Below, piece by piece: positions 28,012 to 39,951 of a DNA stretch of 64,000 bases. Under the pieces are notes generated by a model. It was not told the DNA's origin and made no database searches. It was given only the letters and a program-made list of their open reading frames with translations. Made by a program: the position numbers and the translations under genes. The DNA is taken from contig JAJFFV010000006.1 of the NCBI GenBank assembly GCA_021776475.1, forward strand, positions 558,001-622,000, written 5' to 3'. The DNA comes from Parvularculaceae bacterium. Lineage in GTDB: Bacteria; Pseudomonadota; Alphaproteobacteria; Caulobacterales; Parvularculaceae. The first letter of the stretch is position 1, and each line of letters opens with the position of its first letter.

Positions 28012-29529
28012 TTAGAATGCCATCTTGGCTGCCATGACTAATGCATTCGCCTTGTTTCGACACTCTATATTTTCAGCATAACCATCTGAATCTGCTACTA
28101 TTCCTGCACCAGCTTGAATGTACATCATACCGTCTTTTACCGCAGCAGTGCGGAGTGCTATACAAGTATCCAAGCTGCCATCGGCTGAGAAATATCCGAT
28201 GCAACCGGCATAGGGGCCGCGTTTGTCTTTTTCCAGTTCGGCGATAATTTCCATCGCCCTAATCTTGGGCGCGCCAGATACTGTACCAGCTGGAAAGCCA
28301 GCCATCAGAGCGTCAACAGGATCAATTCCTTCTGCCAATTCGCCAGCTACATTGGAGACAATGTGCATCACATGACTGTAGCGCTCGATTGTAAATTCCT
28401 CAGATACTTTGACGGAGCCAAGCGATGCAGACCGGCCAACATCGTTCCTGCCGAGGTCAAGAAGCATAAGGTGTTCAGCAATTTCTTTGGCATCGACCAG
28501 CAGTTCTGCTTCTAGCGCCTTGTCCTGTTCTGGCGTGTCTCCTCTGGGCCGGGTCCCTGCGATGGGTCTGATTGTGATCTCGTTATTTCGTACCCTGACC
28601 AGTATCTCCGGGCTGGAGCCGACCAAAGCACAGTCCTCAAAATTCAAATAGAATAGAAAAGGCGAGGGATTCAAACGGCGCAGCGCCCGGTATAGAGCGA
28701 AAGGTTCTGCGGCAAAAGGCGTTGAAAACCGCTGGCTGAGAACAACCTGAAAAATATCACCGGCGCGGATATATTCCTTCGCCGTTTCGACCATTGCGTT
28801 GAACTCGCCGTCGTTAAGATTCGAGCGAATATCGATGACCTCGTCCTTGCTCATCGGCTTTGGAGCCTCTTTTGGTGAATTGGTCAGGGCCTCGATTGCT
28901 GTGTTGAGACGGTCTGTCGCCTCCTGGTAGGCGGCATCTGCTGTTACACAAGCTTTTGGGCGTACCGGGGTAATGAATGTAATCTCCCGGCTGATATTGT
29001 CGAATACGGCGAGAATTGTAGGCCTGATGAAAATAGCGTCATAAAAATTGAGTCCGTTATCAGCATTTGCCGGCAGCTTTTCCAGCTGGTTGACCGTATC
29101 ATAGCCAAAATATCCGAAGACGCCGGCGAACATAGGGGGCAACTCTTGTGCGATAGTTGCAGGCAGGTCGATCCGCGACTCCGCGAGTAGTGCTCTCAGG
29201 CTGTCGAGCATAGGATAGTTTTCTGTTTTGAATTGACCGCCGCCGGCGTCAGCTTCGCGATTGATTTCGACAACGTCATCCTTGGCCCGCCAGACGATGT
29301 CCGGATTGATGCCGATGATGGAGTAACGCCCAAGATTTTCTCCACCCTCAACTGACTCGAGGAGAAAAGCATTTGTGCTGGTACCGGCCAGCTTCAGATA
29401 TGCCGAAACGGGCGTATCGGTGTCATTCACTGATTTTCGCCAGACAATTTGAGGTCGGTTTCGTTTATAGGTCGCGTCAAACGTTAGTTCGTCAGGCCGT
29501 GTTGAGGCGGGATCAAAATCCTGCGACAT
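28012..29529 (-). CDS. trpE: Anthranilate synthase component I
   Basis: Forms anthranilate from chorismate, using ammonia from TrpG. 505 residues, the separate (unfused) form. Chorismate-binding motifs: FQVVLSQRFSTPF, PSPFLFYLNFED, IRPIAGTRPRGDTPEQD, LMLLDLGRNDVGR and FPAGTVSGAPKIRAMEII. The feedback site is probably LLESVEGGENLGRYSIIG near residue 55-75. Its ATG overlaps the ppiD stop (TAATG), so the two genes are one unit. No leader peptide or attenuator is visible, as the gene starts directly on the end of ppiD. Confidence 0.96.
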   Translation of the reverse strand: MSQDFDPASTRPDELTFDATYKRNRPQIVWRKSVNDTDTPVSAYLKLAGTSTNAFLLESVEGGENLGRYSIIGINPDIVWRAKDDVVEINREADAGGGQFKTENYPMLDSLRALLAESRIDLPATIAQELPPMFAGVFGYFGYDTVNQLEKLPANADNGLNFYDAIFIRPTILAVFDNISREITFITPVRPKACVTADAAYQEATDRLNTAIEALTNSPKEAPKPMSKDEVIDIRSNLNDGEFNAMVETAKEYIRAGDIFQVVLSQRFSTPFAAEPFALYRALRRLNPSPFLFYLNFEDCALVGSSPEILVRVRNNEITIRPIAGTRPRGDTPEQDKALEAELLVDAKEIAEHLMLLDLGRNDVGRSASLGSVKVSEEFTIERYSHVMHIVSNVAGELAEGIDPVDALMAGFPAGTVSGAPKIRAMEIIAELEKDKRGPYAGCIGYFSADGSLDTCIALRTAAVKDGMMYIQAGAGIVADSDGYAENIECRNKANALVMAAKMAF

Positions 29530-31421
29530 TATTCATCGCCCAAGCCGAACGCTTGCGCCAGCTGAGCATCGTTTTGCTTCACACCAACCTCTTGCTGGAG
29601 CGTGACAATGTAAGCGTCCGATAGTTCTTGAGTAATCAGTTGACCTGCATTTGCCTGGTAGAGCTGTAGCAACAAATCAGCCTGCAGCATTGGCGGGAAT
29701 CGGGCATCCTTGATTGTGACAACATAGGAAGATAGGTCGCTAACGCTTTTACCGGAGATTGAACCACCGATGTTGCTCAGAAAGATCTCATCAACCAGCA
29801 ATACAGGCAGTTCAGCCGCTTCATTCTGTTTTGTCAGGGCGACCGATTTTGTCTCCAGTCCGGCTTCTGCCGCGAGACTGGCCAAAGATATTTCGGCAGT
29901 AATATTGCGAAGAATTTCCTGCTCCTTGTCGCTGATCGTTTTTCTGATTTCCGCGGCGATCCAGCTGTTTGCGACGTCGTCGCGCACAGTTTCGAAATCC
30001 TGGAGAGCGGGGCTGGTGATGTCTTCGACAACCAGCATGAAGTAGCCGCTGCCATCTTCCAATTCGACAACGTCTGACTCATCTCCTTGTTGCAGTGCAA
30101 ACGCTTCCCTCAAAATCCCTGCCTGCAAGTCATTGATGATTGCGCCTTCCGGTGTAATCAAATTCACATCGACCGGGCCGAATGTAACCGCGCTTGCTTC
30201 GTTCACGCCGGCGATCGCTTCGCTGATCGTGGCGCCTTCATCGCGGGCGACTTCGATAGCCTCGATTGCGTCGAGCAATCTTCTCGTCGTCTCGTCTTGC
30301 AAAAGCTCCGCGACCAATGTTTCACGTTGGTCCTCAAAGTTAGTTTCTTGCCCTTGCGTGATACTGACAACGGTTGCGATCACATAATTGCCGAACAAAT
30401 CCGCGATAGGTCCGACGACGCTGTCGACTTCGGCCTGAAAGACCGCTTCAGCCACTCTCGCATCGGCCAAGTCTGACGCGCTGAGGTCCTGATATGTCAC
30501 ATTCTCGATTTTGAAGGATTGTTCGCGTGCTAGCTCTACCCAGGTCGCGCCAGTGTTAAGTTTGGCGATGGCGCCTCTTGCCTCGGCTTCATTTGAATAG
30601 GATATCTGAATAATTGTGCGTGTTTCCGGCACATCGAGCCTGCTTTTCCGGATCTCGAACAATTTGCGGATATCTTCTTCGTCGACTTGCAGTTCGGTTT
30701 GGAAATCGTCTCTCTTAAGGATGACCACTTGAAAAGTCCTGTATTCAGGGTCGGTATAGGTCGCAGCGTTCGTCTCAAAATAGGTTCGCAGCGCCTCGTC
30801 AGTTGGTTCTCCGGGAGTACCAACATCATCGGCAGTTATCTTTATGAAATCAATGTCGCGGGTTTCAGCAGCGCGTAAGAGGAGGGGGGTAACAAACGCC
30901 TCCGGTGCATTCATGCTGGAGGCAACCGAATTGAATATTTGTTGGCGCACCAGATCGGACCGCACGTCTTCCCGAAACTCAAGGATATTGATGCTGTTTT
31001 GCCGGAGTATTTGATCGAGAATAAATTGATCGAATTTTCCTGTACGAGGATTTTTTAATCCGTCCTGCGACTGGAGAAAATCCGCAACCATCTCTTTCGT
31101 TGAAGTAAGGCCCAGCGTTCTTGCATCTTCGGTGATCGCCGCTCTCGTTTTCATGATATTCAACGTTCGTGTGAGCAGACCTGATGAAATCGCTTCTTGA
31201 CGGTTGATCTGTTCCCCTGACTGCCGCCGCAAATCAAGCTGGCGATCAAATTCGCGCTGCACTTCAACGGTTGAGAATTTCGCCTTCCCAACCTCCAGCG
31301 CATTGCTTTGGGCAAAGTTGCGCAGGTCCGGCACGCCAAAAAAAGCAAACGCGAGTATCATTAGCGCGACGATAAACCAGGCAACCACTCCTTTTAGGGA
31401 ATTGCGAACTTGAGTCAGCAT
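29529..31421 (-). CDS. ppiD: PpiD/SurA-like membrane-anchored peptidyl-prolyl isomerase
   Basis: Periplasmic folding factor held in the inner membrane. 630 residues. One transmembrane helix (VVAWFIVALMILAFAFFGVP, about residues 12-31) is followed by a large periplasmic part: a SurA-like N-terminal chaperone region (FSTVEVQREFDRQ, RAAITEDARTLGLTSTKEM), a parvulin (PpiC-type) region around residues 240-370, and another helical part. The parvulin motifs are weak, as in PpiD proteins that act mainly as chaperones. Linkage ppiD-trpE and divergence from tpiA are standard in alphaproteobacteria. Confidence 0.9.
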   Translation of the reverse strand: MLTQVRNSLKGVVAWFIVALMILAFAFFGVPDLRNFAQSNALEVGKAKFSTVEVQREFDRQLDLRRQSGEQINRQEAISSGLLTRTLNIMKTRAAITEDARTLGLTSTKEMVADFLQSQDGLKNPRTGKFDQFILDQILRQNSINILEFREDVRSDLVRQQIFNSVASSMNAPEAFVTPLLLRAAETRDIDFIKITADDVGTPGEPTDEALRTYFETNAATYTDPEYRTFQVVILKRDDFQTELQVDEEDIRKLFEIRKSRLDVPETRTIIQISYSNEAEARGAIAKLNTGATWVELAREQSFKIENVTYQDLSASDLADARVAEAVFQAEVDSVVGPIADLFGNYVIATVVSITQGQETNFEDQRETLVAELLQDETTRRLLDAIEAIEVARDEGATISEAIAGVNEASAVTFGPVDVNLITPEGAIINDLQAGILREAFALQQGDESDVVELEDGSGYFMLVVEDITSPALQDFETVRDDVANSWIAAEIRKTISDKEQEILRNITAEISLASLAAEAGLETKSVALTKQNEAAELPVLLVDEIFLSNIGGSISGKSVSDLSSYVVTIKDARFPPMLQADLLLQLYQANAGQLITQELSDAYIVTLQQEVGVKQNDAQLAQAFGLGDE

Positions 31422-31555
31422 TTTCAGGCTCCAATATCAGACAGGCATTTCAGGACGAAGCGATACGTCATCACGGGCGATATTGGCAAGAGACTTGTGT
31501 TTCATGATGGCTTTGCTCAGAAGAATGCCCAGCCAAGTGCGAGAAGGAGAACTGA

Positions 31556-32269
31556 ATGCGACATCTGATTGCCGGCAACTGGAAAATGAACGGTCTGCGC
31601 TCCTCGCTGAACGAAATCACGAAGCTCAAATCCCTTCTCGCTGCATCCCAGCGTGCAGTTGATGTGCTTGTCTGCCCGCCGGTTACATTACTGGAACGGC
31701 TGGTGGTGGCAGCCAAGGGAACGGTTGTGAAATGTGGTGCTCAGGACTGTCATGCCAGCGCATCAGGGGCGCATACCGGAGACGTCAGTGCCGAAATGCT
31801 GAGCGAGGCCGGTGCCGAGTTTGTGATCGTTGGTCATTCCGAGCGGAGGGCAGATCATGCAGAGGCGGATGTTCTGGTCAAGGCAAAAGCTGAAGCCGCC
31901 CAACGTGCTGGGATGATGCCCATCATATGTGTCGGTGAAACCCAAAACGAGCGTGAAAACGGTCGGGCGATAGACGTTGTGACCAACCAGCTTTTAGGAT
32001 CCCTACCTAACTCTGGCGAATTTGTGGTCGCCTATGAACCGGTCTGGGCCATCGGGACAGGACTGGTGCCGACGCTCGCGGACATCGAGGAAATGCATGG
32101 CGTCATTCGCGGCAAAACCGCACCCGCAGTTCGCTTATTATACGGTGGCTCAGTGAAACCTTCGAATGCTGGCGATATTCTTCAAGTAGCCAACGTCAAT
32201 GGTGCCTTAGTTGGTGGGGCGAGTTTGAAAGCAGATGATTTTCATGGCATCATTGATGCCTATAAATAA
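31556..32269 (+). CDS. tpiA: Triosephosphate isomerase
   Basis: Interconverts dihydroxyacetone phosphate and glyceraldehyde 3-phosphate. 237 residues, slightly short of the usual 250. Motifs: AGNWKMNG (catalytic K10), [10 protein letters not shown] (catalytic His), [12 protein letters not shown] (catalytic Glu and the mobile loop) and [15 protein letters not shown] 31556 follows AAGGAG. It diverges from ppiD across 134 bases and precedes an unrelated hydrolase gene, then secG. Confidence 0.97.
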   Translation: MRHLIAGNWKMNGLRSSLNEITKLKSLLAASQRAVDVLVCPPVTLLERLVVAAKGTVVKCGAQDCHASASGAHTGDVSAEMLSEAGAEFVIVGHSERRADHAEADVLVKAKAEAAQRAGMMPIICVGETQNERENGRAIDVVTNQLLGSLPNSGEFVVAYEPVWAIGTGLVPTLADIEEMHGVIRGKTAPAVRLLYGGSVKPSNAGDILQVANVNGALVGGASLKADDFHGIIDAYK

Positions 32270-32290
32270 GAAAAACACAGCAATACCAAC

Positions 32291-33235
32291 ATGATATACG
32301 TGATTCTTATTTTAATTATTGTCATTGTTCTGGCGATCCACGGCTTTATATATTCGCGCGAGGCGGAAAGGAATAATCCGCCTATCGGGCGCTTTGTATT
32401 CGTCAATGAAGTCAAAATTCACTATTTGGATTTAAACCCTGCTGCCGCAGGTAGGCCACTTGTTTTGATACATGGTGCCAGCACGAACATCCTCGACATG
32501 CAGGTCGCGCTCGGTGCCCTGGCAGAACGTCGCCGGGTCATTTTGGTTGACCGACCCGGTTTCGGATATTCAGATCGCTCTGAAACAGGCACTACGCTCT
32601 CAAGCCAAGCAACTTGTATTGAGGGGGTGTTGCAGCAGTTGGGTGTGACTGCGCCCATTGTGATTGGCCAAAGTTTTGGCACCGCCGTTGCGCTGGCTTA
32701 CGCCCTTAAATATCCTGTCAATCTCGCTGGTCTACTGTTGCTGGCGCCGGTTAGTCATCGCTGGCCGGGCGGTGTCGCTTTGTACAACCATTTGGTGTTG
32801 AGTCCGGTCGTCGGTCCGTTTTTGCTGTACTGCCTTATTCCTCTGTTTGGCCGATTCGCGGGCCGTCAGGCTGTGAGTGCAGCTTTCTGGCCCTGTACCG
32901 CGCCTGAAGGCTATTTCGATCAGTCCGGGATGTCGTTGCTTTTCAGACCCGCTACATTCAGGTCAAATGCCGAAGACCTTGTCTCCTTGTACGATCAGGT
33001 AACCGAAATGGAAGACCACTATCACGAGATCAAAGTCCCCCTTCGGATGCTTGCTGGCACACACGATACGGTTGTCCTCTCCACCATCCATGCATTTTCA
33101 CTTGAACAGAAGGTCGCAGATGCAAGCCTCAAGTATCTGCCCCAGATTGGACATCCTTTGCATCACGGGGCTTTCGCAGAAATTGAACAGGAATTGAAAT
33201 TACTCGAGGTCGAAATAGAACGAAGGGCAAGCTAG
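32291..33235 (+). CDS. Alpha/beta hydrolase with N-terminal membrane anchor
   Basis: 314 residues. The first 20 residues (IYVILILIIVIVLAIHGFIY) form a transmembrane helix. The hydrolase fold shows LVLIHGASTN (oxyanion region), VDRPGFGYSDR, the nucleophile elbow GQSFG with S128, the acid D259 in AGTHDTVV, and H288 in IGHPLHH, so the triad is complete. A cap region lies around residues 160-230. The substrate cannot be told from sequence. It follows tpiA by 21 bases and precedes secG by 77, and is an addition to the usual tpiA-secG-pyrG order. Confidence 0.88.
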   Translation: MIYVILILIIVIVLAIHGFIYSREAERNNPPIGRFVFVNEVKIHYLDLNPAAAGRPLVLIHGASTNILDMQVALGALAERRRVILVDRPGFGYSDRSETGTTLSSQATCIEGVLQQLGVTAPIVIGQSFGTAVALAYALKYPVNLAGLLLLAPVSHRWPGGVALYNHLVLSPVVGPFLLYCLIPLFGRFAGRQAVSAAFWPCTAPEGYFDQSGMSLLFRPATFRSNAEDLVSLYDQVTEMEDHYHEIKVPLRMLAGTHDTVVLSTIHAFSLEQKVADASLKYLPQIGHPLHHGAFAEIEQELKLLEVEIERRAS

Positions 33236-33312
33236 TGCTTGGCATAACCCACTGCGTTGCCTATATGCAGTCTCTTTGACGCCCGAAGCTTCCAGAACCA
33301 AAGACCAGACCC

Positions 33313-33768
33313 ATGATAACCATTGTTCTAATCATCCACGTATTTATCGTGCTCGCCCTTGTTGGTGTCGTGCTGATGCAACGTTCTGAAGGCGGTGCAC
33401 TTGGTATTGGCGGCGGCGGCGGCGGCGGAATGATGTCTGGCCGAGGCGCAGCAAATGCGCTTACGCGCGCCACGACCGTTTTGGCGGGCCTGTTTTTTAT
33501 GACATCGCTCGGCCTTGCGATCTTTGGCGAGAAACCGGTTTCTGTCCAGGATATCACAGAAGAGTTGACGGGTATCGAGAGCGCCATTCCCGGAACGCCA
33601 GATGATGGCGAGGTAACTGCTGACGATCTTCTGGAAAGTTTTGGCACTAGCGAAGAAACACCTGCCGATGCAACCTCGGATGACCTTCTAACCCTCCCTG
33701 AACAACCAGTGGTGATGGACGAAGAGCAAACGGCCGAAGAACCTGACGAAACCGGCACGCCCCAATAA
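33313..33768 (+). CDS. secG: Protein translocase subunit SecG
   Basis: Small subunit of the SecYEG export channel. 151 residues. Two hydrophobic helices (IVLIIHVFIVLALVGVVLMQ and TTVLAGLFFMTSLGLAIFG) flank the family linker, here unusually glycine-rich: seven glycines in GIGGGGGGGMMSGRGAANAL. The C-terminal 75 residues are acidic and low in complexity (DDGEVTADDLLESF, EEQTAEEPDETG), longer than in Escherichia coli SecG but common in this class. The gene lies 63 bases before pyrG. Confidence 0.94.
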   Translation: MITIVLIIHVFIVLALVGVVLMQRSEGGALGIGGGGGGGMMSGRGAANALTRATTVLAGLFFMTSLGLAIFGEKPVSVQDITEELTGIESAIPGTPDDGEVTADDLLESFGTSEETPADATSDDLLTLPEQPVVMDEEQTAEEPDETGTPQ

Positions 33769-35933
<2,165 letters not shown>

Positions 35934-35994
35934 ACCACCTCCCAACGACAAGGAAGTTTTAGCATGATGAAGTTGCGGGGCGTTGAAGCGAAAT

Positions 35995-36009
35995 CGTTCA
36001 ATTTGAACG
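35995..36009. promoter_or_regulatory. Perfect 15-bp palindrome, candidate operator
   Basis: CGTTCAATTTGAACG: two 7-base arms around a single T. It lies 62 bases upstream of the secreted-protein start (35933) and 128 bases upstream of rpmF. The half-site CGTTCAA recurs at 36088-36094. The spacing GTTC-N5-GAAC is not the LexA pattern. The regulator is unknown. Confidence 0.4.
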
Positions 36010-36136
36010 GTCAACATTAACCAAGGGCTAGGCCACAGGTAAGATTTTATCCCCTTGCCAAAGCAAGTCCGATACGTTAGGCACCACCGTTCAAATCACC
36101 CGAATTTACAAGTTTAGAAGACATTGAGAAACTCAA

Positions 36137-36316
36137 ATGGCCGTACCTAAGAGCAAGATTACACGTTCGCGCAGAGGCATGCGCAGGTCGCACGACAAGC
36201 TGTCTCCGGCTGCCTACATCGAAGACAAGAAAACCGGTAATCTTCGCCGAAATCATCACATTGACTTGAAGTCTGGCGAATACAACGGCCGCCAGGTACT
36301 TGATCCCCAAGACTAG
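36137..36316 (+). CDS. rpmF: 50S ribosomal protein L32
   Basis: 59 residues beginning [20 protein letters not shown], then [20 protein letters not shown]. This is the alphaproteobacterial form of L32, which lacks the zinc-binding cysteines found in some other bacteria. GAGA lies upstream of ATG 36137. It is not beside plsX/fabH, its partner genes in many bacteria. An intrinsic terminator follows. Confidence 0.95.
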   Translation: MAVPKSKITRSRRGMRRSHDKLSPAAYIEDKKTGNLRRNHHIDLKSGEYNGRQVLDPQD

Positions 36317-36382
36317 TAAAATAGGGGTCGAATCACCGCGCCCAGTCATCAACAAATCGATCAATTTCCGGTGAGCCTCATC

Positions 36383-36408
36383 GGCAGGCGTGCGGCTGCC
36401 CTTTTTTT
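36383..36408 (+). terminator. Probable intrinsic terminator after rpmF
   Basis: GGCAG (36383-36387), an 8-base loop, CTGCC (36396-36400), then C and seven Ts (36402-36408). The 5-bp stem is short but the T-run is good; it lies 67 bases after the rpmF stop. Confidence 0.6.
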
Positions 36409-36511
36409 GCCATTTCCGTCCCACACTGTCGTGCGCGAGGCGCTACATTAACTCTTTCGCGCTGGTTAGGGTTAATGCTTCTGTGTATGGTCAAAAAAAG
36501 GGTAGGTGGTC

Positions 36512-37237
36512 ATGAAAAAAAGAACCCGGAGCGTGCAATCAAATCATTCGTTTTGGAAATTCGGCTTTACCGCCCTCGGTGGGACAGTAGTTCTCGGTGC
36601 CTGCACCACATATGAAGACCAGTACGCGCGGCTTTACGATGCTTGCGATCAGCGTGCCGGCGTTTGTTATCAAAAATGCGATAGTTATTCTTACGAGCAG
36701 GGCAGGGATCGCTGCCAGAGCGACTGTTCTTACGAAGCAGACCGCTGTTTTGGCGACATAGCACGCCTGGCCGAACAGGATTCTGCCTATTATGCCCGGA
36801 GCAATTTCTACGGTCGCTATGGCGCATGGTACCCGTCGAGTGGCTACCGTTATGGTCCCCACGGGTATCCGTTTAGTTATTCATACGGGTCTAGTGGTTA
36901 TGGTGGATACGGCCGCGGCTATGGCGGCTATGGTTACGACCGTGATCGCGACCGCGACAGGGATCGCCGTGATGATGACGAAGGCGATGTTGTGAAGAGA
37001 AGCACGGGCAAGCCAAATAACCCGAATCCCAAGTCGCTGCCAAAGCTTCCGATTCCGTCCAGCGAGCCGCCGACGAAGCCCACGGGTAAACCAAACGCCC
37101 CGCAACCGTCGGTTGGTCCGAACAAACCAAATCCACCTCCCGCAACCAAACCACCATCAAAGCCGGCCGGGAAAACACCATCGAAGCCGCGCAAGCCGCT
37201 AACCAAACCAAACCAGCCGCCGAAACAAGACGATTGA
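36512..37237 (+). CDS. Lipoprotein with a twin-CX3C cysteine hairpin, Gly/Tyr-rich and Pro/Lys-rich tails
   Basis: 241 residues, not a family I recognise. ATG 36512 follows GGTAGG. The signal peptide ends in the lipobox LGAC, so C31 would be lipidated. Four regions follow. (1) Residues 45-79 hold six cysteines spaced C-x6-C-x3-C-x11-C-x3-C-x6-C (C45, C52, C56, C68, C72, C79). This is a twin CX3C arrangement as in helical hairpins closed by two disulfides. (2) Residues 98-142 are Tyr/Gly-rich (YGGYGRGYGGYGY). (3) A DR repeat and acidic run, DRDRDRDRDRRDDDEGD, follows. (4) From residue 163 to the end is Pro/Lys/Asn-rich and probably extended (PSKPAGKTPSKPRKPLTKP). The design suggests an oxidised periplasmic or surface head with a wall-spanning or adhesive tail. 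Function is unknown. Confidence 0.75.
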   Translation: MKKRTRSVQSNHSFWKFGFTALGGTVVLGACTTYEDQYARLYDACDQRAGVCYQKCDSYSYEQGRDRCQSDCSYEADRCFGDIARLAEQDSAYYARSNFYGRYGAWYPSSGYRYGPHGYPFSYSYGSSGYGGYGRGYGGYGYDRDRDRDRDRRDDDEGDVVKRSTGKPNNPNPKSLPKLPIPSSEPPTKPTGKPNAPQPSVGPNKPNPPPATKPPSKPAGKTPSKPRKPLTKPNQPPKQDD

Positions 37238-37336
37238 TGCGGCAGTCCGACCTGATCGCAATCAACCATTAAGGCGAAGCTGTTTTGGTTTTATCCGGGC
37301 TAATCGGTGGTTCTGCGTTAGATTAATCCAGCTTGA

Positions 37337-37696
37337 TCAATTCAAGTTGTGATCGGGGGCTAAATCTCCGATAGCCAGGCACAAGGCCTCCGCTTCACGC
37401 GCACTTCGGCATGGCAGGGCAGCCAGTTTGAATTCAGTCGGTTTCGAGTTGTGCGCCAGAGTGTTGAACAGGTCTTCGCCTTTGATGATGGCGCAGCCTA
37501 TTGGACTGGCTGCATTTTCTGTGTTCCAGACGCCAGCGACGATATTTTTGTCATCGACGAACTGTTTCACCTCACTGATGCCGGCCCCTCGAAGATTGGG
37601 AAGACTGTCATTTGCAAGCACGGCAAACATCTGGGTGATTTCGGATCGAGTCGCCGTGCCGTTCATGAGCTTGTTGAATATTTCGTCGATATTCAA
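37337..37696 (-). CDS. Unrecognised 119-residue cytoplasmic protein
   Basis: It starts at TTG 37696 (codon at 37694-37696), chosen because AAGGAGG lies five bases upstream, one of the best Shine-Dalgarno sequences in the window; the first residues are NIDEIFNKLMNG. There is no signal peptide or membrane helix. A helical N-terminus (TRSEITQMFAVLANDSLPNL) is followed by a mixed region containing VAGVWNTENAASPIGCAIIK and a C-terminal PCRSAREAEALCLAIGDLAP. The first helices look a little like the N-terminal bundle of TrpD but the likeness is too slight to use. It is alone on the - strand between two + strand lipoprotein genes. Confidence 0.55.
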   Translation of the reverse strand: MNIDEIFNKLMNGTATRSEITQMFAVLANDSLPNLRGAGISEVKQFVDDKNIVAGVWNTENAASPIGCAIIKGEDLFNTLAHNSKPTEFKLAALPCRSAREAEALCLAIGDLAPDHNLN

Positions 37697-37930
37697 AATT
37701 GCCTCCTTGTTAGAGGTTCGCCGGTAAATTTCGCATTATTCTCCAAGAAAGCACATTGTTGGTTTTCAACAACCAGGGCGTGCGATTGTCATGTACATTG
37801 GAACGGTACTGCGCGCGTTAAGCAGAATTAACCATATTGGACTGAAGTGTGACGGGGATCACAGCAGGCCAAGCTCAGGAGATTAGCCTGTCGAGGTTGG
37901 GTGGAATTGGGTTGATGGGAGAGGTGCACT

Positions 37931-38353
37931 ATGAAATTTGCGATCTTGGGGCTTGTTTTCTGTGTACTCTGCGGCTGCCAAAACGCGCAGAGCTATGCAC
38001 CACCGGGTGTGTCTGTTTTGAAATCAGCTGAAAAATACGCCGTCGTCACAGGGAAATATCAAGGTCCAATGACTATCGGCGGCAACGAATACAGCCGCGC
38101 CACAAGGGGCGAAGCGATGCAAATCGCGGTGGAAAACGACATTTTCGCCAACCTGAAAGAAGCGGAAAGTGCGTTTGAAAACCAATCATATGATTTTGTA
38201 TACGCGGTAATCTCAGAAGCTGTCGCGATCAAAGATGTTTATGCGAGCGCTGGGGAACTCAGAACGGATATTTTCGCAGGGTTGTCGGGGCCGCAGTTGA
38301 AGAGAAAATACGCCCCGTCTTTCAGATTAACTGTTGTTGCGCCTGAAAGGTAG
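37931..38353 (+). CDS. Unrecognised small lipoprotein
   Basis: 140 residues. GGGAGAGG precedes ATG 37931. The N-terminus KFAILGLVFCVLCGC ends in a lipobox (LCGC), giving C16 as the lipidated residue; the +2 residue is Gln, which fits outer-membrane sorting. The mature part begins QNAQSYAPPGVSVLKSAEKY and has a mixed alpha/beta look with no cysteines. I know no family. The 234 bases upstream contain a small inverted repeat (TTGTTG/CAACAA near 37756-37772) and room for a promoter. Confidence 0.65.
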   Translation: MKFAILGLVFCVLCGCQNAQSYAPPGVSVLKSAEKYAVVTGKYQGPMTIGGNEYSRATRGEAMQIAVENDIFANLKEAESAFENQSYDFVYAVISEAVAIKDVYASAGELRTDIFAGLSGPQLKRKYAPSFRLTVVAPER

Positions 38354-38669
38354 CCAGGCCTGGAAGGTCAGTTGATCTGTACAGAGATATATCTAAGGCG
38401 GCGGAATTCCACTGGACCGGGTTATCCTTCTCCTGTCGAACGGTGCTCCATGCGTTGTTTCTATCGAGGATTAGTCGGCGCGGCGCCCGCAGGTTCTACA
38501 CCAGCTGGCAAAATACCGCTCAGCTTGTCCACCGAAGCATAACAGCGAGCCGAACTGGACGTGACAGCGAGGGCGAAGATCGATGGCACCCTCTTTCCCG
38601 CTTGCGCGGTTGCGAAAGGCACGCATAGAAAGGCGCAGAAATTTTCATCTCGATCCACTGGAGAATTGA
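38354..38669. other. 316-base gap before eno, no gene seen
   Basis: It begins with the 10-bp palindrome CCAGGCCTGG (38354-38363) directly after the lipoprotein stop. A 61-codon + strand frame at 38443-38628 has no ribosome binding site and unlikely composition. No tRNA or terminator is apparent. The eno promoter should be here. In many alphaproteobacteria kdsA lies between pyrG and eno; I see no trace of it. Confidence 0.5.
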
Positions 38670-39944
<1,275 letters not shown>

Positions 39945-39951
39945 AAATCCG

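Noticed and set aside
37337-37696. Weak likeness of the 119-residue protein to the TrpD N-terminal helices (S/T-R-x-E-I-T, then D-x-LP)
   Set aside because: Only a handful of residues match, there is no PRPP-binding loop, and short amphipathic helices often look alike.
38443-38628. 61-codon + strand frame before eno
   Set aside because: No ribosome binding site, very Arg/Ser-rich, no recognisable motif.
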